The notes: generated from the sequence alone by a model not told the origin. 64,000 nucleotides of DNA from Streptomyces minutiscleroticus (GCF_014650875.1 NZ_BMVU01000032.1:1-64000), one strand, 5' to 3'; shown: positions 1-8,541, numbered from the stretch's first letter. Made by a program: numbers and translations.

Positions 1-2
1 CC

Positions 3-530
3 GAGGGCGAGGTCGCCGTCGACCTCGCCCCCGTCCTCGCGCAGGCCGCCGGACGGCGCCCGGCCGGGGAGGACGCGCCGCTCGCCGCGCGCGCCCCCGT
101 CGGGCGCGCCGAGGTCACGGTGCTGGGGTCCCGGGAGCTGACCGGGCTGCGGAAGGGATACCGGATGCTGGAGATGGCGGGCTTCTGGCTGCCCGTGACG
201 GCGCTGGCGCTGGCCGCGGCGGGCATCGCGGTCGCGGTCGGCCGCCGCCGCGCGGTGACCGCGACGGCCCTGGGCACGGCGGTGGGCGCCACCCTGCTCG
301 GCTTCGCCGTCGCGGTCGGGCGCGAGCTGACCCTGGCCGGGCTGTCGCCGCAGGTGTCCCGGTCCGCGGTGGGCGAGGTCTACGACGCGCTCACCGCCAC
401 CCTGCGCACCGCGGCCTGGCTGATCGTGGCGACCGGCCTCGCGGTCGCCCTCGCGGCCCGGGTCCGCGACCGCCGTCTGCGCCGCCGCGCGGCGGCGTCC
501 GCGGCACCGCCGCGGGCACCCGTTCCCTGA
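3..530 (+). CDS. C-terminal part of an integral membrane protein
   Basis: The reading frame is already open at the left edge and ends at the TGA at 528-530, so the start lies outside the window. The visible 175 residues begin with a hydrophilic stretch and contain three hydrophobic segments: one around the text FWLPVTALALAAAG, one around VGATLLGFAVAV, and one around AAWLIVATGLAVALAA. The end is a basic Arg-rich tail that is probably cytoplasmic. The layout (outer domain, then a C-terminal membrane bundle) resembles a conserved actinobacterial membrane protein family without known function. A GTG at 120 is not needed as a start, because coding continues upstream of it. No function is assigned. 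Confidence 0.75.
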   Translation, partial: EGEVAVDLAPVLAQAAGRRPAGEDAPLAARAPVGRAEVTVLGSRELTGLRKGYRMLEMAGFWLPVTALALAAAGIAVAVGRRRAVTATALGTAVGATLLGFAVAVGRELTLAGLSPQVSRSAVGEVYDALTATLRTAAWLIVATGLAVALAARVRDRRLRRRAAASAAPPRAPVP

Positions 531-564
531 CGGACGCCCCCGACGGATGCCCGGTCCCGGGAGG

Positions 565-612
565 GCCGGCCGGGGGAGGGCCGGTCCCGGGACCGGCCCT
601 CCCCCGGCCGGC
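565..612. terminator. 48-bp perfect palindrome, likely terminator
   Basis: All 24 base pairs about the centre 588/589 are complementary, so RNA could fold into a 22-bp GC stem with a 4-base loop. It lies 34 bases after the membrane-protein stop codon. No T tract follows, which is usual for Streptomyces terminators. Confidence 0.75.
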
Positions 613-673
613 GGCAACCTCCGCCGTCCCGCCGTCGTCTTTCGCCAGAGGACGGCGGAGGATCGCGGAGGAC

Positions 674-716
674 CCCGTACGAGGTCCCCGCAAGGGGTAC
701 TCGTACGAGGTACGGG
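674..716. promoter_or_regulatory. Inverted-repeat element upstream of the phosphatase-fold gene
   Basis: GTACGAG (677-683) pairs with CTCGTAC (700-706) around an inner CCCC/GGGG stem closed by a GCAA loop. CTCGTACGAG (700-709) is itself a palindrome, and CGTACGAGGT occurs twice. It sits 47-89 bases before the chosen start of the next gene, where an operator or leader hairpin would be expected. The binding protein is unknown. Confidence 0.4.
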
Positions 717-762
717 CGGCCCGGAGACGGCCCGGACCGGACCGAGGGGAAGCGGGAGCGGC

Positions 763-1779
763 TTGAGCGGTACGACGCGGACGGCGGCCGGCGGAGCGGG
801 CGGCCGGACCGGCGGCGGGAGGGCGGCCCGGCGGCCCGGGCGGACGCTCGCGGCCTGGACGGCCGGTCTGCTGCTGCTCGGCGTCAGCACCGTCGCCGGG
901 TGCCGGGCCGCCGACCGCGACGGCGTCACCCCCGTCCCCCAGCTGCTGGCCTTCCTGCCGTGGCTGCTCGTGCCGGCCGGCGCGGGGCTCCTCCTCGCGG
1001 CCCTGGCCCGCTGGCGCACCGGCCTCGTGTGGGGCGTGGCCGCGCTCGGCACCGTCGCCTGGTACGTCCAGCCGTACGGGAGACCCGCCGAGCCCGGCGG
1101 CAGACCCGTGGCCGGACTGCGCGTCCTGACCGCGAACGTCGAGTTCGGGCGGGGCGCCTCCGCGCTGATCGAGGCGGTCCGGGACGAGCGGCCCGACCTC
1201 GTCTTCGTCGCGGAGTGCGAGACCACCTGCGCGGACGCGCTCACCGCCGCCCTCGCGGACGACTACCCCCACCGCCGGGCCGTCCCCGGCACCGGTTCCG
1301 ACGGCTCGGTGATCCTCGGCCGCCGCCCCCTCGCGCCCGCTCCCGCCCTGCCCGGCACCATGGGCATGCCCGGCGCGACGGCCGACGTCGCGGGGCACCC
1401 CGTACACCTCCTGCTCGCCCACCCGATGCCGCCGCTCCCCGGCGACGTGGGCCTCTGGCGCCACGAGCTCGGCCTGCTCCGCGACCACGCGGCGCGCTCC
1501 GCGGACCGGCCCACCGTCGTCGCGGGCGACTTCAACGCCTCCCAGGACCACGCGGCGTTCCGCGGCGTCCTGGACGCGGGCCTGCGCGACGCCGCCCGCC
1601 TCGCGGGCGCGGCCCGCACGCCCACCTGGCCCGCGAGGACGGCCCCGCCGCTGGGCGCCCAGATCGACCACGTCCTCGTGTCGGAGCACTTCGGGGCCGC
1701 CGGCGCGCGCTTCCTCGACCTGGCGGACACCGACCACCGCGCGCTCGTCGTCGACCTGACCCTGTACGAGCGGACCTGA
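763..1779 (+). CDS. Endonuclease/exonuclease/phosphatase-family protein, membrane anchored
   Basis: The protein has 338 residues. The N-terminal third holds hydrophobic segments typical of this group (AAWTAGLLLLGVSTVAG, LLAFLPWLLVPAGAGLLLAAL and a third around LVWGVAALGTVAWYV). It is followed by an EEP domain: LTANVEFG (first strand with the conserved Asn), FVAE (metal-binding Glu), VAGDFNAS (catalytic GDFN) and the C-terminal TDHRALVVDL with the catalytic Asp-His pair. The active site is therefore complete, probably outside the cell. Substrate cannot be read from sequence; nucleic acids, sugar phosphates or lipids are known for the fold. The TTG at 763 was chosen because GGGAG precedes it by about six bases; an ATG at 547 would add a Gly/Arg-rich stretch crossing two hairpins. 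Confidence 0.8.
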   Translation: MSGTTRTAAGGAGGRTGGGRAARRPGRTLAAWTAGLLLLGVSTVAGCRAADRDGVTPVPQLLAFLPWLLVPAGAGLLLAALARWRTGLVWGVAALGTVAWYVQPYGRPAEPGGRPVAGLRVLTANVEFGRGASALIEAVRDERPDLVFVAECETTCADALTAALADDYPHRRAVPGTGSDGSVILGRRPLAPAPALPGTMGMPGATADVAGHPVHLLLAHPMPPLPGDVGLWRHELGLLRDHAARSADRPTVVAGDFNASQDHAAFRGVLDAGLRDAARLAGAARTPTWPARTAPPLGAQIDHVLVSEHFGAAGARFLDLADTDHRALVVDLTLYERT

Positions 1780-1863
1780 CCCCGCACGAGCCGGCCCGCC
1801 TCGTGCGAGCCGTCGTGGCCGCCCGCTCCGCCGCGTACGGGGAACCGCCCCGGACACACGGAA

Positions 1864-1895
1864 CGGGCCGCCCCCGTGCAGGAAGGGGCGGCCCG
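1864..1895. terminator. Hairpin terminator
   Basis: An 11-bp perfect stem (1864-1874 with 1885-1895) closes a 10-base loop about 85 bases after the EEP stop codon. Confidence 0.7.
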
Positions 1896-1918
1896 GACCC
1901 GTGGGGGGTGGCGCTCCC

Positions 1919-1967
1919 GGCGGGACCGCCGCGGGCCGGGGTTCCCGGCGCCCGCGGCGGTCCCGCC
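1919..1967. terminator. Strong hairpin between convergent genes
   Basis: An 18-bp perfect stem (1919-1936 with 1950-1967) with a 13-base loop lies between the convergent EEP and snapalysin genes. It can serve both directions. Short tandem copies of a GTGCGGTGCTGTCC motif follow at about 1988-2020. Confidence 0.75.
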
Positions 1968-2018
1968 GTTCGTTCTGTGTCCGCGCGGTGCTGTCCGTGC
2001 GGTGCTGTCCGTGCGGTG

Positions 2019-2690
2019 CTAGCGGTCCTGGTTCACCTTCTGCAGGGCCTTGGCGAGGCCGTTGGCCCACAGCTGGTTGACGCGGGAGCGCTCGGCCGCG
2101 TTCGGGGTGGCGTTGGTGCAGGACGGGCCGGGGCCGCCGCCCGACATCAGCTCGCTGCACGGACCGGAGTAGTGGTCCGGCAGGCCGAGGACGTGGCCGG
2201 TCTCGTGCGTGGTGACGCGGGTCGAGTTGTACTGCCGGTTCTGGGCGTAGTCGAGGAACACGTAGCCCCGGCCGTGGCCGTCCGTGGAGGCGTACGAGCC
2301 GCGCGAGTCGTTGCCCTCGCGGTAGGTGAAGTCGGCGTTGCTGCCCGCCTGGAGGCGCACGTTCGACACCGAGCTGTTCCATATCTGGGCGCTGCGGGCT
2401 ATCTGGGTGCTGAAGGCGGGGGCGCCGGAGGCGTTGTAGACGACCGTGACGGCTGCGGCGGACTTCGGGTTCGCCGCCCGCTTCTCGGCCACGGACTTCA
2501 GGACGGCCTCGAAGAACGCCTCGTTGGCCTTCGCCTCCTCGGCCGAACCGGCGTAGGCGGCGTAGGAGGACCGGCTCGCGGCGGGGGCCGCGGTGTCCGC
2601 GGTGTCCGCGGCCGCGGGAACCGAACCGAGCGCGGCGGCCGTCAGACCGAGACCGGCCACGGCGGACAGCAGGGGCGTGGACAGACGCAT
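2019..2690 (-). CDS. snpA: Snapalysin (small neutral metalloprotease, M7)
   Basis: This secreted zinc protease has 223 residues. A signal peptide covers about residues 1-29 (hydrophobic core VAGLGLTAAALG, ending near SVPAAADT), then a short propeptide. The zinc motif reads HETGHVLGLPD, giving H162, E163, H166 and D172: the HExxHxxGxxD metzincin signature with Asp as third ligand, the hallmark of M7 snapalysins. Two later Cys residues flank the Met-turn (ELMSGG). The start has GAGGAG at normal spacing. A LysR-type gene is divergent, the known snpA arrangement in Streptomyces in which that regulator activates the protease. The enzyme degrades extracellular protein such as casein. Confidence 0.93.
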   Translation of the reverse strand: MRLSTPLLSAVAGLGLTAAALGSVPAAADTADTAAPAASRSSYAAYAGSAEEAKANEAFFEAVLKSVAEKRAANPKSAAAVTVVYNASGAPAFSTQIARSAQIWNSSVSNVRLQAGSNADFTYREGNDSRGSYASTDGHGRGYVFLDYAQNRQYNSTRVTTHETGHVLGLPDHYSGPCSELMSGGGPGPSCTNATPNAAERSRVNQLWANGLAKALQKVNQDR

Positions 2691-2810
2691 CGATGACTCC
2701 TCGAGTGGGGGGTGAAGTCGTCATCGGTGAGTCTCGGTCCCTGTGGGACGCCTGTGATGATGGCAATCCGCGATAGGACGGGGCTATCACCCCGCGCCGG
2801 AGTGGTCCCC

Positions 2811-2851
2811 TGAGTGATCAGCCATTCGATCACTCACGGTCGTAAGTGATC
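2811..2851. promoter_or_regulatory. Probable LysR operator between snpA and its regulator
   Basis: TGAGTGATC (2811-2819) and GATCACTCA (2828-2836) form a perfect 9-bp inverted repeat with an 8-base spacer. A third half-site, AAGTGATC, follows at 2844-2851. The element lies about 120 bases upstream of snpA and 90 upstream of the regulator. One dyad plus an extra half-site fits LysR recall and activation sites. Confidence 0.65.
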
Positions 2852-2940
2852 GCCTTCCGTCGTTTTCCCTTGTGACTCGCCCGCTTTGGCGGGGGTTTGT
2901 GCGTCTGGTGCGCCCTGTGAGGCCGCCCTAGGCTCACCGC

Positions 2941-3912
2941 ATGGAGCTCGAGGTGAGACACCTCCGCGCGCTGTGCGCCATCGCCGACACCGGCAGCCTG
3001 CACCGTGCCGCGCGCGAACTCGGCGTGGCCCAGCCGTCGTTGAGCACCCAGCTCAAGCGCATCGAGCACGAGCTCGGCGGGCGGCTGTTCATCCGCGAGC
3101 GCACCGGCTGCCGGCCGACCCCGCTCGGCCGCGTGGTCCTCGGCCGGGCCCGTCCGCTCGTGGCCGAGATGCGCGCCCTGGTCGCCGAGGCCCGCGCCAC
3201 CGCGGCCGGCGGACCCCGGCTGCGGATCGGCTCGACCGCGAGCCGGGCGCTGGCCGGCTGGCTGCGCAGGCTGCGGCAGCGGCCGGCGACGGACCCCGCG
3301 CTCCAGATGGACGTCTCCGCGAACGCCCTGCTGCGCATGGTCGCCGACGGGCAGCTCGACGTCGCCTTCGTGCACGAGGTCGAGGGCAGTCCGCTGCGCG
3401 TCCCCGACGGGCTGCGCACGCGCGTCCTGGTCGAGCGGGAGCCGCAGTGCGTCTCCCTGCCCAACGACCACCCCGCCGCCTCGCGCCCCGTCGTCCGCCT
3501 CACCGAACTCGCCCAGGACCGCTGGATGATCGACCCGACCGTCGACGGCGAGTGGGACGCCGTGCAGCGGATGCTGCGGGCGGCCGGCATCGAGCCGCTC
3601 GTCCTGCACGGCGACTACCACACCGCCGCGTCGCTGGTCGCGACCGGCGAGGTCGTCACCGTCTGCCAGCCGACCTCGCCCTCCCGCCCGGAGGCGGCGG
3701 TGCGGCGCATCGACGGCGACCCCCTCGGCGTGCGGCTGCTGCTCGCCGCCCGCACCGAGGAGGACCTGGACTCCGTCTTCCCCGAGCTGGAGGAGGCGTA
3801 CTGGGAGACGACGCTGCAGGCCCCGGCGTACCGGGAGTGGCTGATGACGAGGGGGGCGCCCCTCTTCCGGGAGTCCCGGGGAGCGCCCCCCGCCGCCGTG
3901 CGGCGGACCTGA
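2941..3912 (+). CDS. LysR-family regulator of the snapalysin gene
   Basis: This 323-residue protein has the LysR layout: an N-terminal winged helix-turn-helix (LCAIADTGSLHRAARELGVA then LSTQLKRIEHELGG) and a periplasmic-binding-protein-like effector domain from about residue 95. Its divergent position next to snpA marks it as the protease activator (called mprR or snpR elsewhere). TAGGCT at 2929-2934 ends exactly six bases before the ATG, and there is no good ribosome site, so the mRNA is probably leaderless. The last codons overlap a hairpin. The effector is unknown. Confidence 0.9.
   Translation: MELEVRHLRALCAIADTGSLHRAARELGVAQPSLSTQLKRIEHELGGRLFIRERTGCRPTPLGRVVLGRARPLVAEMRALVAEARATAAGGPRLRIGSTASRALAGWLRRLRQRPATDPALQMDVSANALLRMVADGQLDVAFVHEVEGSPLRVPDGLRTRVLVEREPQCVSLPNDHPAASRPVVRLTELAQDRWMIDPTVDGEWDAVQRMLRAAGIEPLVLHGDYHTAASLVATGEVVTVCQPTSPSRPEAAVRRIDGDPLGVRLLLAARTEEDLDSVFPELEEAYWETTLQAPAYREWLMTRGAPLFRESRGAPPAAVRRT
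3851..3891. terminator. Hairpin overlapping the end of the LysR gene
   Basis: GGGGGGCGC (3851-3859) pairs with GCGCCCCCC (3883-3891), with a smaller CCGGGA/TCCCGG hairpin inside. It lies within the last 20 codons and probably ends transcription there. Confidence 0.5.
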
Positions 3913-3986
3913 CCGTCACCCGGCGGACGGCCGGGCCGCCGCGCGCCGCGCGCCCGCGGCCTCCACGCGCCGGATGTACGCGGCCG

Positions 3987-6086
3987 TCACGCGCCGATGT
4001 CGGAGCCGTCCGCGCGCCACACCGCGACGACCGCCGGGCGGACGATCTTCCCGGGGCCGTCGGGCCAGGTGCTCGCCGGCTCCTCCACGGAGGCGCCGTC
4101 GACCTCGCCCGGGTGCTGCACGGCCACCAGCACGCGCCGGTCCTGGACGACCGGACCGCAGGTCTCCGCGCCCGTCGGCACCGTCAGGAACTGCTTGAGC
4201 TCACCGCGCCGGTCGCCGCGCGTGGCCACGCCGAACAGGCCGTCGTGCGAGCCGAGCGCGGAGCCGTCCGTGGAGATCCACAGGTTGCCGTACGGGTCGA
4301 AGGCGACGTTGTCCGGGCAGGAGATCGGGCTGACGTCGTCCTTGGGGAAGCCCGCGAAATAGGTCGCCGGGTCGTCGGGGTCGCCCGCGACGAGGAACAG
4401 CGACCACGCGAACTTCGTGCTCTCCGGGCGGTTCCGGTGCTCGGTGAGCTCCAGGACGTGACCGTGCTTGTTGGCGTTGCGCGGGTTGGCCTCGTCCGCC
4501 TTGGCGTTGGAGCCGACGCCGCGGTTGGAGTTGTTCGTGAGGGCGACGTAGACCTTGCCGGTGACCGGGTTGGGCTCGATGTCCTCGGGGCGGTCCATCT
4601 TCGTGGCGCCCACCTTGTCGCCGGCGAGCCGCGTGAAGACGAAGACCTCCTCCGCCGTCATCCCCTTCACGTGCGAGACGGCGCCCTCGGCGGTCGCGGT
4701 GGCCAGCGGGATCCACTCGCCGGCGCCGTCGAACTCTCCGTCGCCCGGCAGCCTGCCGGTGCCGTCGACCTCGATCGCGGGGGAGTCGCCGGTCAGCCTG
4801 GCGACGTACAGCGTGCCCTCGTCGAGCAGCGAGAGGTTGTGCTCGCGGACGGCCCGGGAAGTGCCCTTCCTCATGCGCTTGCTGCCGACGAACTTGTAGA
4901 AGTAGTCGAAGCGCTCGTCGTCGCCGGTGTAGACGACGGGCCGGCCGTCGTCCGTGAGGCGCACGGTCGCGGCCTCGTGCTTGAACCGGCCGAGGGCGGT
5001 GTGCTTGCGCGGCGTGGAGTCGGGGTCGTACGGGTCGAACTCGACGACGTAGCCGAAGCGGTGGACCTCGTTCGGCTCCTGCGCGATGTCGAAGCGCTTG
5101 TCGAACCGCTCCCACTTGCGCTCGGTGGCCCCGGTCCCGATGCCGTACCGGGTGTCGGTGGTCCGGCTGCCGTGGGCGAAGTACTGGTTGAAGTTCTCCT
5201 CGCCGTGCAGCGTCGTGCCCCAGGGGGTGGTGCCGCCGGAGCAGTTGTTGAGGGTGCCGAGCACCTTCCTGCCGGACCGGTCGGCGGAGGTCTTCAGCAG
5301 GTCGGAGCCGGCGGCCGGGCCGGTGAGCCGGAACTCGGTGGTGGCGGTGACCCGGCGGTTGAGCGGGTGGCGGGGCACGGCGGTGAGCGCGCCGGTGCGC
5401 TTGTCGCCCTCGACCACGACGGCGGACAGGCCGTGCGCCGCCCAGGCGATCCCGACCTGCTCGCGGGTGGGGTTCTCCGGGTCGTAGCCCCGGAACATCA
5501 GGACCTCGTCGGTGTACTCGTGGTTGGCGACGAGGAGCCGGCGGTCGCGCTCACCGGGCAGCGGCAGCAGCGCGAGGAAGTCGTTGTTGTAGCCGAACTG
5601 CCCGGCCTGCGCCTCGGCGGTCTGCCTGTCCGGGTCGAAGGCGGGGGCGCCGCGCAGGATGGGCTCGCCCCACCGGATCACGACGTTCTGCCGGTAGCCC
5701 TCGGGGACGGTGACCTTGTCGGCGGTGTTGGGGGCGACGGGGGTGAAGCGGAGCCCGCGCGCGGCCTTCCCCTTCGTCCCGTGGCCCTTCCCGCCCTTGT
5801 CCCCGTCCTTGCCGTGCGCGGCCGGGACCGCGGCCTGCGCCTGCGGGGCGCCGGCCGTCAGGGCGGCCGTGCCGGCGGCGGACGCCACGGTGACGACGGC
5901 GGCGGCCCGCATCATCGACCGGCGGCTGAGCGCGCCGGCGATGACGTCGCCGACGTAGTCGTTGGCCGTGGTGTTCGGCACCTCGTGGAAGCAGGCGTCA
6001 CCACAGCGGAACCGGCAGGTCAGAGCGGAACGCCCACCGGGATGCGACGCCCCGTTCGTCCCGAGTATCGGCAGCAGTTTGCGCAC
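3987..6086 (-). CDS. phoX: PhoX-family alkaline phosphatase, Tat-exported
   Basis: About 699 residues match the PhoX (DUF839) family of calcium/iron phosphatases that release phosphate outside the cell. A long hydrophilic leader with three Cys (CRFRCGDACF) precedes a twin-arginine motif SRRSMMRAAAV at about residues 54-64 and a hydrophobic stretch ending near APQAQA. The mature part includes NNCSGGTTPWGTTLHGEENF, a conserved PhoX segment with metal-binding Glu residues, and later NVAFDPYGNLWISTDG. The GTG at 6086 was chosen because GGGAG lies nine bases upstream and homologues begin near RKLLP; an ATG at 6104 would add six residues. A PHO box upstream indicates PhoP control under phosphate limitation. 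Confidence 0.88.
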   Translation of the reverse strand: MRKLLPILGTNGASHPGGRSALTCRFRCGDACFHEVPNTTANDYVGDVIAGALSRRSMMRAAAVVTVASAAGTAALTAGAPQAQAAVPAAHGKDGDKGGKGHGTKGKAARGLRFTPVAPNTADKVTVPEGYRQNVVIRWGEPILRGAPAFDPDRQTAEAQAGQFGYNNDFLALLPLPGERDRRLLVANHEYTDEVLMFRGYDPENPTREQVGIAWAAHGLSAVVVEGDKRTGALTAVPRHPLNRRVTATTEFRLTGPAAGSDLLKTSADRSGRKVLGTLNNCSGGTTPWGTTLHGEENFNQYFAHGSRTTDTRYGIGTGATERKWERFDKRFDIAQEPNEVHRFGYVVEFDPYDPDSTPRKHTALGRFKHEAATVRLTDDGRPVVYTGDDERFDYFYKFVGSKRMRKGTSRAVREHNLSLLDEGTLYVARLTGDSPAIEVDGTGRLPGDGEFDGAGEWIPLATATAEGAVSHVKGMTAEEVFVFTRLAGDKVGATKMDRPEDIEPNPVTGKVYVALTNNSNRGVGSNAKADEANPRNANKHGHVLELTEHRNRPESTKFAWSLFLVAGDPDDPATYFAGFPKDDVSPISCPDNVAFDPYGNLWISTDGSALGSHDGLFGVATRGDRRGELKQFLTVPTGAETCGPVVQDRRVLVAVQHPGEVDGASVEEPASTWPDGPGKIVRPAVVAVWRADGSDIGA

Positions 6087-6159
6087 TTGGTTCTCCCGTT
6101 GCATGCCCTTGATGTCGGCTTGACGCTAGGGGCACGCGCAGGCGGGAACGCCGACTCCG

Positions 6160-6177
6160 GATGAACGGAGAGTGAAC
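6160..6177 (-). promoter_or_regulatory. PHO box (PhoP direct repeats)
   Basis: On the minus strand GTTCACT (6177-6171) is followed 11 bases later by GTTCATC (6166-6160). These match the 11-nt PhoP repeats of Streptomyces (GTTCACC consensus). A third unit at 6155-6149 is degenerate. The element lies 74-91 bases before the phoX start. Confidence 0.75.
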
Positions 6178-6197
6178 CCGGCGGGGTCGGGAGGCCG

Positions 6198-6226
6198 TTG
6201 ACAGCGGAGCACGGCGAAGGTATGTG
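6198..6226 (+). promoter_or_regulatory. Vegetative-type promoter of the VWA gene
   Basis: TTGACA (6198-6203) is separated by 17 bases from TATGTG (6221-6226), a near-consensus housekeeping promoter facing the VWA gene. It begins 21 bases from the PHO box of divergent phoX, so PhoP binding could also affect it. Confidence 0.6.
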
Positions 6227-6330
6227 ACAGTCTCGTCCCCGCACCAAGATCGCCCGCGCCGGCCGCTAACCTTACGTGTCCGTCCTGGCCAGGGATCGAC
6301 GGGTTACAACTCATGCGAAGGGTTGCGCAC

Positions 6331-8541
6331 ATGGGCATTCTCAACCTCCTGCGGAACGCGTTCGGCCGCTCACGCAAGGGGCGGGACGCGGCCGCTGCGG
6401 AGGAGCCGGCTGTACCGGAGGCCCGGCAGGAGACGGCCCCGGAAGCGGCGTCCGCCCCCGCCGAACCGCGGACGGACGAGGCCGGCACCGCCTCGGAACC
6501 GAAGGTTCCGGCGCAGGCCCGTACCGAGCCGGCGGCGCAGCCGAAGCCCGCTCCCTCCGTGGCGGACGAGTTGGTGTCGGCGGCGTTCGACAACGTGACG
6601 GTGCCCAGGCCGAAACCGGCGGCCCCGGAGCCGGCTCCGGACGCGTCCACCGCCCCCGCACCCACCGAGAAGACCCCGTCCGCGCCGTCCCGGACGGAGC
6701 CCGAGGCCGAGGCCGAGACGAAGGCCGAGGCCGAGACGAAGGCCGGGGCCGAGACCAGGACCGGGGCCGAGACGAAGGACGAGGCGGAGGCGGAGGCGGA
6801 GGCCGACGCCAAGGCCAAGGCCGAGGTCGAGGCTAAGGCTAAGGCCGAGGTCGAGACGGAGGCCAAGACCGAGGCCGAGGCCACCGAGCCGGAGCCGGAG
6901 TCCGCTGCGGCCGCCGAGGCCGCCCCGAAGCCGGGGACCGGGTCCGAGGACGAGGACGCGACGGCCCCCGCGGTGGAGGCGGCTCCCGAGCCGGCGGCCG
7001 GGGCGGAGGAGACCGCCCCGGAACCTGCGGCCGAGACCGAGCCGGGGACCGAGGCCAAGGCGAAGGCCGGGGCCGAGGCGAAGGCCGGGGCCGAGGCGAA
7101 GGCCGGGGCCGAGGCGAAGGCCGACGCGGAGGACGAGGCGAAGGGGACCGAGACGGTTCCCGCGGCCGGGCCCGCGCCGGAGTCGGCGGCCGAGCAGGCA
7201 GGGACCGCCTCCGGGACCGTGACCGAACCGGAGACCGAGGCCGCCCCCGAGCCCGGGACCACCCCGGTGGACGAGGCCGACTCCGGGACCGGGACCGGGG
7301 CCGTGACCGAGCCGGAGACCGAGGTCGAGTCCGGCGCGAAGGCCGGGGCTGAGCCGGCGGCCGAGGGCACCTCCGAGGCCGCCTCCGCCGAGGAGGGCCC
7401 CGCCGAGCCCGCTCCCGCGCTGGAGCCGGAGGCCGCGCCTGCCGAGGCGAAGTCCGAGGCCACTCCCGAGGACATCGGGGCCGAGGCCGAAGCCGCGAGC
7501 ACCCCGGTGGAGAAGGCCGACGCCGAGTCCGAGACCGAGACGGAGCCCGAGGCCGCGGCCGGCTCCGGCTCGGCGGCGACCGCCGCCGGGACCGGGCCGA
7601 AGACGCAGACCGCGCCCGAGTACGAGGCCGGGAGCGAGGGGGAGGCCGAGGCCGAAACCGTCCCCGCGCCGAAGGCCGAGCCGGCGGAGGACAAGACCGA
7701 GGAGCCCGAGACGGCCCCCGCGTCCGGGCCCACGGCCGAGACCGCTCCGGAACCGCGGCCCACGGCCGAGACCGCTCCGGAACCGCGGCCCGAGGCCGAG
7801 CCCACCTCCGGGCCGGAGGCCAGGACCGCCCCCGAACCGGAGGCCGAAGAAGTCCCCGAGCCGGAGCCCGTGGCTGCCTCCGGTGGTCCGGCCACCCCCC
7901 TCCCCCGGGTCAAGTCCGACGCTCCCGGCCTGGTCACCGCCTACAAGGCCGCGGGGGAGGTCCTGGAGCAGCGGGGGCTCGCGGGCACGCGGGCCCGGGT
8001 GTACCTCGTGCTGGACCGGTCCGGGTCCATGCGGCCGTACTACAAGGACGGCTCCGCGCAGGCCCTCGGCGAGCAGGTGCTGGCGCTCGCCGCGCACACG
8101 GACCCCGAGGCCACCGTGCACGTCGTGTTCTTCTCGACCGAGCTGGACGGCACGGGCGAGCTGACCCTCGACGCGTACGAGGGGAAGGTCGACGAGCTGC
8201 ACGCGGGGCTCGGCCGGATGGGCCGGACGAGCTACCACGCGGCCGTCGAGGAGATCGTCGCCGACTACGAGAAGTCGGGCTCCGCCGGTCCGGCCCTGGT
8301 CGTCTTCCAGACGGACGGCCCCCCGGACGCGAAGGGCCCCGCCAACCAGGCCCTCGCGGCCGCCGCGGAGCTGCCCCTCTTCTTCTCCTTCGTCGCCTTC
8401 GGCGAGCACGACGCCAAGGGCTTCGACTACCTGCGCAAGCTGAAGGCGGACAACGCGGCCTTCTTCCACGCGGGCCCCGCCCCCCGCGAGCTCACGGACG
8501 CCGAGCTGTACGAGGGCGTCCTCGCCGCCTGGCGCCCGTAG
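6331..8541 (+). CDS. VWA-domain protein with long Glu/Ala/Pro-rich region
   Basis: From the ATG at 6331 the protein has 736 residues. After a short conserved start (MGILNLLRNAFGRSRKGR), residues about 20-530 are low complexity, rich in Ala, Glu, Pro, Lys and Thr. They include an AEAKAG repeat near 7050-7130 and two copies of PTAETAPEPR near 7731-7790. The C-terminal 180 residues form a von Willebrand A domain like those in tellurium-resistance (TerF/TerY) proteins. Its metal site reads DRSGS from D562, with TSYH and QTDGPPD supplying the other ligand loops. No signal peptide is seen, so it is probably cytoplasmic. An in-frame ATG at 6313 is an alternative start. The acidic tail may be a flexible spacer; partner unknown. 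Confidence 0.8.
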   Translation: MGILNLLRNAFGRSRKGRDAAAAEEPAVPEARQETAPEAASAPAEPRTDEAGTASEPKVPAQARTEPAAQPKPAPSVADELVSAAFDNVTVPRPKPAAPEPAPDASTAPAPTEKTPSAPSRTEPEAEAETKAEAETKAGAETRTGAETKDEAEAEAEADAKAKAEVEAKAKAEVETEAKTEAEATEPEPESAAAAEAAPKPGTGSEDEDATAPAVEAAPEPAAGAEETAPEPAAETEPGTEAKAKAGAEAKAGAEAKAGAEAKADAEDEAKGTETVPAAGPAPESAAEQAGTASGTVTEPETEAAPEPGTTPVDEADSGTGTGAVTEPETEVESGAKAGAEPAAEGTSEAASAEEGPAEPAPALEPEAAPAEAKSEATPEDIGAEAEAASTPVEKADAESETETEPEAAAGSGSAATAAGTGPKTQTAPEYEAGSEGEAEAETVPAPKAEPAEDKTEEPETAPASGPTAETAPEPRPTAETAPEPRPEAEPTSGPEARTAPEPEAEEVPEPEPVAASGGPATPLPRVKSDAPGLVTAYKAAGEVLEQRGLAGTRARVYLVLDRSGSMRPYYKDGSAQALGEQVLALAAHTDPEATVHVVFFSTELDGTGELTLDAYEGKVDELHAGLGRMGRTSYHAAVEEIVADYEKSGSAGPALVVFQTDGPPDAKGPANQALAAAAELPLFFSFVAFGEHDAKGFDYLRKLKADNAAFFHAGPAPRELTDAELYEGVLAAWRP

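Noticed and set aside
391..2790. Long open frames antisense to or out of frame with real genes (for example 391-2790 minus, 900-2696 plus, 2886-6164 plus, 8427-11060 minus)
   Set aside because: They are shadows caused by GC-rich third positions: low-complexity Arg/Gly/Pro text, no ribosome sites, no domains.
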